From: an uncultured Terriglobales bacterium
GTDB lineage: Bacteria; Acidobacteriota; Terriglobia; Terriglobales; Acidobacteriaceae
Direction of reading: 5' to 3'
Length of the DNA: 47,178 nt
NCBI GenBank assembly: GCA_955652395.1
Contig: CATPBJ010000108.1
Location: forward strand, 1-47,178
Below are positions 41,271 through 47,178 of the stretch, in pieces; the first letter of the stretch is position 1; the number at the start of each line of letters is the position of its first letter. The notes beneath the pieces are model-generated. The model saw only the letters and a list, made by a program, of their open reading frames with translations. It was not told the DNA's origin and searched no databases. The position numbers and the translations under genes were made by a program.

Positions 41271-42608
41271 TCAGTAGGCAAGTAGCACCCGCAGGTCGCG
41301 TAGATTATTCCCCGTGGGACCGGTTGTGATCGCATCACCCAGCGACTCAAAAAATGGATACGCATTGAAACCAGCCAGCTGGGCACTGGGGTCCAGTCCG
41401 CGGGCTTTGGCGCGTTCCAGCGTGCTGCCGTCCACGATCGCTCCGGCGGCGGGGCTGTTGCCGTCGATGCCGTCGGTTCCGGCGCTGAGCACGGTAATAG
41501 CCTCACCGGAAATTCTGGCCGCGCAGGCCAGAGCGAACTGCTGATTACGGCCGCCGGTGCCGCCATTTTCAACCTTCACCGTAACTTCTCCGCCTGAGAT
41601 CAGGCAGGCGCGTTCAGACTTGTGGCGCAATCGGCGCAAACGCTCGAGAAGATAGTCCGCCGCGCGAGCGTAGTCCCAGTCGTCGCAGCTGTTGTCTATT
41701 TCCACGCTGAAGCCGTGGCGCTGAGCCTCTTCTTCAGCCTCATTGAGCAACGAAGCGTTTGACAGCAAGGGCCACCAGCGTGAACGGTGGAAGGCCAGAT
41801 CATCGGGCTTGGGAGTTTCCTCCAGCGCGTGGCGTTGAAACAACTCACGCACCGAATTCGGAAACTGCTCCAGCATATTGTACTTCTCAACGATGGTGTA
41901 ACAGTCCGCAACGCTAGTGGAATCGGGCATGGTTGGGCCCGAGGCCAGCGCATCGGGAGTGTTGTCAGGGACATCGGAGACCAGGAGCGACACCTGCTGA
42001 GCCGCTGCGGCTGCGACGGCCATCCTTCCTCCCTTGATAGCAGAGAGATGCTTGCGGATGGCGTTGATCTCAGCAATGGGCGCACCGGAGTGCACCAGCG
42101 CCCGGTAAGTGGCGATCACGTCCTGCAGCGAAATTTCATCGTCGATAGGCTTTTCCACGATCGATGACCCTCCGCCACTGAGCATGAAGATCACCAGCGA
42201 TGATGCATTCTGTGCGCCGAGCGATTTCAGCATGGCCTCGGCAGCCCGGATGGATTCCTGGTTGGGCGTCGGGTGCCCTCCGCGAAAGTAGCGAAAGCCG
42301 CGAACCTGTGAAATGGGATCGACCGAACTGGCCACAATGCCTTCGAAGCGATTGCCCGCCTGCATTTCAAGCGAATTGACCATGGCATGCGCAGCTTTGC
42401 CGATGGAGATCACCAACACCCGGTTATACGAATCCAGGTCGTGCAGGTCCTCGCAAATACGGAGCACTCCACGATCACAATCCACATGCCGTTGAAATGC
42501 CCGGTCGATGCTGGCTTCCGCCAGGGCGTGCTCAAACAGGTGACGCCCGGTGACCCGCATGTCCAGGGCAAGCTTCTCACGATCGGCGGCGGATAAAGGC
42601 ATGTGCAA
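41271..42608 (-). CDS. Glycerate 2-kinase (DUF4147/MOFRL family)
   Basis: 445 residues. It phosphorylates glycerate with ATP, giving 2-phosphoglycerate, in serine or glyoxylate/tartronate pathways. The N-terminal DUF4147 domain shows VLVISIGKAAHAMVNS, GGHPTPNQES, FMLSGGGSSIVEKP and VSDVPDNTPDALASGPT. The C-terminal MOFRL domain shows ISGGEVTVKVENGGTGGRNQQF and SAGTDGIDGNSPAAGA. Length matches bacterial GckA/TtuD. Start ATG 42608, with an ATG two codons in as an alternative. A related kinase of other hydroxyacids is less likely. It stands alone; the dehydrogenase at 38695-39576 might supply glycerate. Confidence 0.93.
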   Translation of the reverse strand: MHMPLSAADREKLALDMRVTGRHLFEHALAEASIDRAFQRHVDCDRGVLRICEDLHDLDSYNRVLVISIGKAAHAMVNSLEMQAGNRFEGIVASSVDPISQVRGFRYFRGGHPTPNQESIRAAEAMLKSLGAQNASSLVIFMLSGGGSSIVEKPIDDEISLQDVIATYRALVHSGAPIAEINAIRKHLSAIKGGRMAVAAAAAQQVSLLVSDVPDNTPDALASGPTMPDSTSVADCYTIVEKYNMLEQFPNSVRELFQRHALEETPKPDDLAFHRSRWWPLLSNASLLNEAEEEAQRHGFSVEIDNSCDDWDYARAADYLLERLRRLRHKSERACLISGGEVTVKVENGGTGGRNQQFALACAARISGEAITVLSAGTDGIDGNSPAAGAIVDGSTLERAKARGLDPSAQLAGFNAYPFFESLGDAITTGPTGNNLRDLRVLLAY

Positions 42609-42731
42609 GGGATTATAAAAGGCGCTAGGAACGCCGGCGTACCGCCGGAAGTCGCGAGGGTGTCTCGCCCTCGCAGGCGCAGTTTGCCCGCCGAACCGTC
42701 GCAGAGGATGCGCCGAATGAAGCGGCCGGTT

Positions 42732-43391
42732 CTACATATCCACCGCTTCCCTCACCCACTGCTCAATGGCGTCTCGCAATTCGCGCAGGCGCCCTTCGAA
42801 AAAATGATCGCCGCCCGCCACCAGAATCAGCTTCTTCGGATCAGAAGCGGAATGAACCAGCTCTTCCAACTGCGCCAGTGTTCCGAACTGATCGCGATCG
42901 CCGCTGACAAAGAGCTTCGGCTTCGAGCAGGATGCCAGGAAGCCGAAGTCGTAGGTGCGATCGTCAATGGGCGATACCGGCAAGCCCAGTCCGATCGCCG
43001 CCGTCACCCGCGCATCCGGACAGGCGGCCCGCAAACCTACAGCTGCGCCAAAAGAGAATCCGGCAAAAATCAAGGGCAAATGAAACTCATGGTCAAGCCA
43101 GTCCAGAGCGGCTCCGACGTCTCCCAGTTCGCCATTTCCGTGGCCGTGCTCGCCCTGGCTCAAGCCAGTCCCGCGAAAATTAAAGCGCAGCACGGGAAAG
43201 CCAAAACCGTTGAGTGCCTTCATGGCGTGAAAGACCACTTTGTTGTGCAGCGTGCCGCCATATAGCGGATGGGGATGGCACACCAGGGCAGCGTACGTCG
43301 CGTCGGCAGTTCCAGCATTGAGCAGGGCTTCGAGACGACCCGCAGGGCCGTCCAGAAAGAGGGAGCGGATTGCGCTGGCTTGCATGTCCAT
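42732..43391 (-). CDS. Alpha/beta hydrolase (COG2945-like)
   Basis: 219-residue single-domain alpha/beta hydrolase. HPHPLYGGTLHNKVV and LRFNFRGTGLSQGEHGHG mark the COG2945-type branch. The nucleophile is Ser113 in GFSFGA, the acid is Asp in VSGDRDQFGT, and the base is His in VAGGDHFFEG. Cytoplasmic, with no signal peptide. Substrate unknown: esters, thioesters or peptides are possible. The start ATG (43391) directly precedes MDMQ; a second ATG lies two codons on. Divergent from the M20 peptidase gene. Confidence 0.85.
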   Translation of the reverse strand: MDMQASAIRSLFLDGPAGRLEALLNAGTADATYAALVCHPHPLYGGTLHNKVVFHAMKALNGFGFPVLRFNFRGTGLSQGEHGHGNGELGDVGAALDWLDHEFHLPLIFAGFSFGAAVGLRAACPDARVTAAIGLGLPVSPIDDRTYDFGFLASCSKPKLFVSGDRDQFGTLAQLEELVHSASDPKKLILVAGGDHFFEGRLRELRDAIEQWVREAVDM

Positions 43392-43517
43392 CGCGTTTAG
43401 TTAAGCATAGCAACGAATCGAAACTTGCGTCAGTGTCCTCTGGACCCTGTGGATGTTCTGCGACGGGCGGGGGGTAACCCTTCTGAGACCGCGTGGGACT
43501 GCTGTATCCTGTCGCGC

Positions 43518-44513
43518 ATGGATACTGTCGCCCTTACCCGTCAACTCGTGGACATCGAGTCCATTACCGGCAACGAGGGATCGGTGGGCGATTTCCTTCA
43601 CGGCGAATTGCTCCGGCGAGGTTTTCGGTCGCAGAAGATTCCCGTCGAAGGCGCGCGTTCGAATGTGTTCGCAACGTTCCCGGAACAGCCGCGGCCCACG
43701 GTTGTTTTCTCCACCCACATGGATACGGTCCCGCCATTTATCCCGTCGTCCGAAGATGCTGCGCGGGTTTACGGGCGGGGCTCCTGCGATGCCAAGGGAA
43801 TCATTGCGACGCAGGTGGAAGCCGCGGAACGGCTGCATGTGGAAGGCGTTCATGTTGGGTTGCTTTTCGTCGTCGGCGAAGAGCGGGACAGCCTGGGTGC
43901 CAAAGTGGCAAACCAGGAGCCTCCGGGCTGCAAATTTCTGGTGAACGGCGAGCCTACCGAGAACCGAGTGGCAGTCGCATCCAAAGGAGCGCTGCGCGTG
44001 GAGGTGATCGCCGAGGGACGGATGGCGCACTCGGCGTATCCGGAGTTGGGCGAGTCGGCGATTGACAGGCTGTTGGTTGCTCTCGCCCGTCTGCGCGCGA
44101 TGAAGCTGCCGGCTGAAGATGGCATTGGGCCGTGCACGCTGAATATCGGAGTGATTGAGGGCGGCCGCGCCCCCAATGTGATCCCGGACCAAGCGCGGGC
44201 GCAACTACTCTACCGCCTGGTCGGCTCGTCAGAACCATTGAAGCAGGACATCGTTGCCGCCGTTGGCGATCTGGCGAAGATTGAGTTTGTGCTGGAAATT
44301 CCGTTCGTCCGCCTGCGCACTTTGGACGGCCTTCCCACCATGGTTGCCGCCTTCACGACGGACATTCCCGCGCTCAGCAATTGGGGTCAGCCATTGTTGA
44401 TTGGGCCGGGATCGATTCACGTCGCCCACACCGATGGCGAATACGTCGAGAAGAAGCAACTGCAGGAGGCCGTGGATTTGTACTGCGCGATTGCCAAGCA
44501 GCTCTGTGCATAA
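43518..44513 (+). CDS. M20-family zinc metallopeptidase / acyl-amino acid deacylase
   Basis: 331 residues from ATG 43518. An ATG 93 bp earlier lies in poorly coding sequence. Catalytic-domain features are His67 in STHMDTVPPF, Asp91 in SCDAKG (bridging metal), the Glu121-Glu122 pair in GEERDS and a dimerisation-domain motif AHSAYPELGESA, with the C-terminal ligand His in IHVAHTDGEY. It should cleave an amide bond in a small N-acyl amino acid or dipeptide, as ArgE, DapE or LysK do. Which one cannot be decided. No arg or lys genes adjoin it. A broken GntR regulator follows 35 bp downstream. Confidence 0.87.
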   Translation: MDTVALTRQLVDIESITGNEGSVGDFLHGELLRRGFRSQKIPVEGARSNVFATFPEQPRPTVVFSTHMDTVPPFIPSSEDAARVYGRGSCDAKGIIATQVEAAERLHVEGVHVGLLFVVGEERDSLGAKVANQEPPGCKFLVNGEPTENRVAVASKGALRVEVIAEGRMAHSAYPELGESAIDRLLVALARLRAMKLPAEDGIGPCTLNIGVIEGGRAPNVIPDQARAQLLYRLVGSSEPLKQDIVAAVGDLAKIEFVLEIPFVRLRTLDGLPTMVAAFTTDIPALSNWGQPLLIGPGSIHVAHTDGEYVEKKQLQEAVDLYCAIAKQLCA

Positions 44514-44548
44514 TTTCAGATTGAAGATTTCCGATTCCTAGATGCGCT

Positions 44549-45469
44549 ATGCAACTCTGGTTTGCTCATCGCAGTGCAGTCAGCATCCGCGAACAACTGG
44601 TGACCCAGATCGTTCTGGGCAATCCTGAGCGACGATCTAGCTCCCGGGCAGCGCCTGCCCAGTACGCGGGAGTTGGCGCGACGGTTTCGTCTTCACCCCA
44701 ACACGGTCAGCGCGGGCCATCGGCAACTGGAGCGAGAGCAGTGGGTGGAACTTCGCCACGGCAGCGGCGTCTATGTGCGGGAAAGCAAACCCGAAGTCTC
44801 GCTATCATCAGGGCTCGCACTCGACCAGTTGATTGCCAACCTGTTTCGTGCCGCGCGCCAGGCTGGGACTCCTCTATCCAGCGTGCGGAGGCGTCTGCGG
44901 CAATGGCTGGAGTTGCAACCGCCCGATCATTTCCTGCTCGTTGAGCCGGATGAAGAGCTCAGGCGAATCGCAGCCATGGAAATGCAGCAGGCAGTTCCCT
45001 TCCCGGTGAGGAGCTGCGGGTTACAGGACGGCCAGCCGCGCGAAATCATTGAAGGCGCCATTCCCGTTGTTCTTCCCAGTAAGGCGAGAATCGTTCGCAA
45101 GGCGTTGCCCGCTGGGACGGAACTACTTACGCTCCAGGTTCGCTCGGTACCTTCTCGCTTCAGGAATGGCTACCTGCTCCTCCAGGTGCGCTGGTTGGTA
45201 TTGCATCGCGATGGCCGGACTTTCTGAAGCTGGCCCACACCCTCCTCATCGCCGCTGGCTTGCACGGCGACAGCCTGGTGGTTCGAGATGCCAGGAAGCC
45301 GAACTGGCAGCGCGGCCTGGGTCAGACCGTCGCGGTGGTCTGCGATTCGGTGATCGCGACCGAGTTGCCCAAGGGGTGCCGCGGGATTCTGTTCTCCCTG
45401 CTTTCGGAGTCCTCGATCGCCGAACTGCGGCGCTATCAGGAGTTCATCAGCCGCCCGCTCAATACCTGA
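44549..45469 (+). pseudogene. GntR-family transcriptional regulator, broken by two frameshifts
   Basis: Three frames together give a regulator of about 306 residues. Frame 2 from ATG 44549 encodes MQLWFAHRSAVSIREQLVTQ. A one-base shift near 44622 moves to ILSDDLAPGQRLPSTRELARRFRLHPNTVSAGHRQLE, the GntR winged helix-turn-helix, which continues to about 45150. A second shift leads into SLQEWLPAPPGALVGIASRW, then FLKLAHTLLIAAGLHGDSL and IATELPKGCRGILFSL to a TGA at 45469. The effector domain is not one of the common FCD/UTRA types that I can recognise. Two independent indels suggest decay, but sequencing or assembly error must be excluded. It lies 35 bp after the M20 peptidase gene. Confidence 0.75.
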
Positions 45470-45473
45470 TTGC

Positions 45474-45500
45474 AGTAGCGCCGCCGTCCCGGCGGCTGTC
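45474..45500. repeat. Partial copy of the 99-bp repeat
   Basis: GTAGCGCCGCCGTCCCGGCG matches the left end of the element at 5769-5867 apart from one base. Only about 27 bp are preserved; the rest diverges. Positioned just after the GntR pseudogene stop. Confidence 0.5.
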
Positions 45501-45648
45501 CGACGGTCGTCCTCGCCCGCCGCTCCGAGGGCCAGACCGCTTCGGGACGGCCGAAAGATGTCCGAGCTAAGCTCAGGCACATCAACTGCATATGACACTC
45601 CGGAAAGTGTCACAACCCTCCAAACGGTTTGCCGCTGCCGTAGCTAAC

Positions 45649-46119
45649 ATGCGGTGCATGCAAACCTTAAAGATCTTCTGTTCCGTGCTTGCCTGGCTGG
45701 TGTTGGCCTCAGCTGCGCAAGCTCAGGCTGGGGACTGGCGCGCCCTAGAGCATCTCGCGCCCGGTTCCCGGATTTCCGTGAAAATTCGCTTTCATGTTCT
45801 GTGCGACTTTCGGGGCGCGACCGATACCATCCTGGTTTGCGAACCCGTCCGCCGCCGGACTCTGATTGGTCCGGGTGTAGTCACCTTCGACCGAAAGCGC
45901 ATCCGCGAAGTTCGCCTGGAGCACAGCGACGAGGCCAACACCGCGATCGGAGCTACGTTGGGTGCGACAGTCGGCGCGGCCGTGGGTGCCAGCCTGCGTA
46001 GTACGTCGCTCACCCGGGGAGGTTCGGCTCTTCTATTGGGGGGCGCGGGGGCCATCGGCGGCGGATTTGCGGGGAGGGACTTTCCAATTCTGCATGGCAA
46101 AGTAATTTATAAGCGGTAG
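45649..46119 (+). CDS. Secreted glycine-zipper protein
   Basis: 156 residues from ATG 45649 (another ATG three codons later; an upstream ATG at 45592 would mask the signal peptide). The signal peptide is LKIFCSVLAWLVLASAAQAQA. The mature part starts with a beta-rich segment (HLAPGSRISVKIRF ... CEPVRRRTL) and ends with a Gly/Ala-rich membrane-type stretch (IGATLGATVGAAVGAS and GGAGAIGGGFAG), typical of glycine-zipper domains that pack in the outer membrane or periplasm. Two Cys in the mature domain may pair. Function unknown. Short gap to the DUF255 gene downstream. Confidence 0.7.
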   Translation: MRCMQTLKIFCSVLAWLVLASAAQAQAGDWRALEHLAPGSRISVKIRFHVLCDFRGATDTILVCEPVRRRTLIGPGVVTFDRKRIREVRLEHSDEANTAIGATLGATVGAAVGASLRSTSLTRGGSALLLGGAGAIGGGFAGRDFPILHGKVIYKR

Positions 46120-46159
46120 TGCCAGCCCTGGGACTCTCCCGACCGTTTACACTTGAAAG

Positions 46160-47178
46160 ATGTCCACCCAGACCGTTAACTCGCTTTCAAAAGCATCCTC
46201 CGCCTATTTGCGTTCCGCCATGCACCAGCCCATCCAGTGGAACGAGTGGGGCGAGGAGGCCTTTGCCATGGCGCAGCGCGAAAACAAGCCCGTCCTGCTC
46301 GACATTGGCGCAGTCTGGTGCCATTGGTGTCATGTGATGGACCGCGAATCGTACGACGACCCGGAAGTTGCGCGGATCGTCAATGAACGCTTCGTGGCAG
46401 TGAAAGTGGATCGCGATGAGCGCCCCGACATCGACAGCCGCTATCAAGTCGCGGTGAGCGCCATCAGCGGGCAGGGTGGCTGGCCGCTCACTGCCTTTCT
46501 CACGCCCGATGGCAAGCCGTTTTATGGCGGCACTTACTTTCCTCCCAACGAAAACTATGGGCGCCCCAGTTTCAAGCGCGTGCTGCAGTCCATCGCAGAC
46601 GCATATCATCAGAAGAATAGTGAAGTGATCGACCAGGCGCAGATGGTCGAAACTGCCATCTCCCGGGCGGATTCTTTCGCCGGCGGCGGTGGTGGTGAGT
46701 TTTCGCCCAAGGAAATCGACGCGATTGTTGAAGCAGCCTTGAAAATGTTTGACCCGCACAATGGCGGGTTCGGGACCGCGCCGAAGTTTCCTCATCCCGC
46801 CGTGCTTGATCTTCTGATGGACCAGTACGCACGTTCGGGAGACGAGACGCTGCGCGCAGTCTTCGTCCCCACGCTGGAGAAAATGGCGCGCGGCGGCGTG
46901 TATGACCAGCTCGCCGGCGGCTTTCACCGTTACTCGGTGGACGAGCACTGGATCGTGCCCCACTTCGAGAAGATGTGCTACGACAATTCTGAACTGCTGA
47001 AGAACTACGTCCACGCCTATCAGGTGACCGGCTCGGAGTTCTTCGCTGCGGTCGCCCGTGACATCGTCCGCTGGATGGATGAGCGGCTTAGCGACCGTGA
47101 TCACGGCGGCTTTTACGCCTCCCAGGACGCTGACTACTCGATGGACGATGACGGCGACTATTTCACCTGGACTCGCGC
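46160..47178 (+). CDS. DUF255 thioredoxin-fold protein, 3' end beyond the window (SSP411/YyaL-like)
   Basis: 339 complete codons to the window edge with no stop, so partial. The start ATG is at 46160. The N-terminal thioredoxin-like domain has PIQWNEWGEEAF, then LLDIGAVWCHWCHVMDRESY, with the CxxC motif (Cys-His-Trp-Cys), and VKVDRDERPDID. After GGWPLTAFLTPDGKPF comes the alpha/alpha-toroid-like region (GGFGTAPKFPHPAVL, GGFHRYSVDEHW, PHFEKMCYDN). This is the DUF255/YyaL family, normally about 650-700 residues, so roughly half is present. Homologues have no settled biochemical function. The reading frame is open from 46160 to the end. Confidence 0.9.
   Translation, partial: MSTQTVNSLSKASSAYLRSAMHQPIQWNEWGEEAFAMAQRENKPVLLDIGAVWCHWCHVMDRESYDDPEVARIVNERFVAVKVDRDERPDIDSRYQVAVSAISGQGGWPLTAFLTPDGKPFYGGTYFPPNENYGRPSFKRVLQSIADAYHQKNSEVIDQAQMVETAISRADSFAGGGGGEFSPKEIDAIVEAALKMFDPHNGGFGTAPKFPHPAVLDLLMDQYARSGDETLRAVFVPTLEKMARGGVYDQLAGGFHRYSVDEHWIVPHFEKMCYDNSELLKNYVHAYQVTGSEFFAAVARDIVRWMDERLSDRDHGGFYASQDADYSMDDDGDYFTWTR

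Overview
The window looks like a chromosome segment of an Acidobacteriota bacterium, probably of the Terriglobia/'Koribacter'-like group. The basis is gene content recognised by eye, not a search: a very large Oar-like receptor with an N-terminal carboxypeptidase-regulatory-like fold and a C-terminal Phe, a VWFA protein of the acidobacterial type, a DUF1684 protein, a FecR/DUF6600 protein, a DUF4147 glycerate kinase, fairly high G+C, and intergenic DNA full of short degenerate repeats. Most of it is housekeeping chromosome. I saw no prophage, CRISPR array, tRNA or rRNA.

Layout. (1) 138-2168 is an intact-looking IS1634-family insertion sequence with recognisable terminal inverted repeats. (2) 2282-3637 holds a ferredoxin/flavodoxin-NADP reductase and a frameshifted pseudogene. 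(3) 3640-9477 is a heat-shock cluster: HAIR operator and promoter, dnaK, a 57-residue ORF, dnaJ, an APC permease, and hspR. grpE is absent. (4) 9530-17661 carries an HDAC-superfamily deacetylase, ffh, a peroxiredoxin, PEP carboxylase, and a domain-permuted aconitase/isopropylmalate-dehydratase-type enzyme. (5) 17770-27547, all on the minus strand, carries hfq-like, inositol monophosphatase and DUF1684 genes, the Oar-like receptor, the VWFA protein, a fused MoaD-MoaE and a FecR/DUF6600 protein. (6) lon, preceded by a second HAIR site, then pheA overlapping a GNAT gene. (7) 31873-38396: a membrane-anchored protein, an exbD-like pseudogene, an ABC-2 exporter pair, a two-component system and an acyl desaturase. 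(8) 38695-47178: small-molecule metabolism genes, a frameshifted GntR regulator, a glycine-zipper protein and the 5' part of a DUF255 thioredoxin-fold protein that runs off the window.

The best-supported story is a local HspR regulon. The MerR-type repressor gene hspR lies in the same cluster as dnaK/dnaJ. A HAIR-type inverted repeat (CTTGACA-N7-ACTCAAG) overlaps the -35 of a good sigma70-type promoter in front of dnaK. A second one (CTTGAGT-N7-GCTCAAG) sits directly in front of lon about 20 kb away, with one arm abutting the ribosome-binding site. HspR control of dnaK and lon is established in Streptomyces. Its use here is inferred from sequence.

Other points of interest are a MoaD-MoaE fusion with the MoaD Gly-Gly buried inside the chain, the swivel-first aconitase-family enzyme, three genes each broken by small indels (decay or assembly error), a 136-bp element bounded by perfect 28-bp inverted repeats, and inverted repeats placed where they could affect expression. 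I do not see a clearly undescribed multi-gene system.
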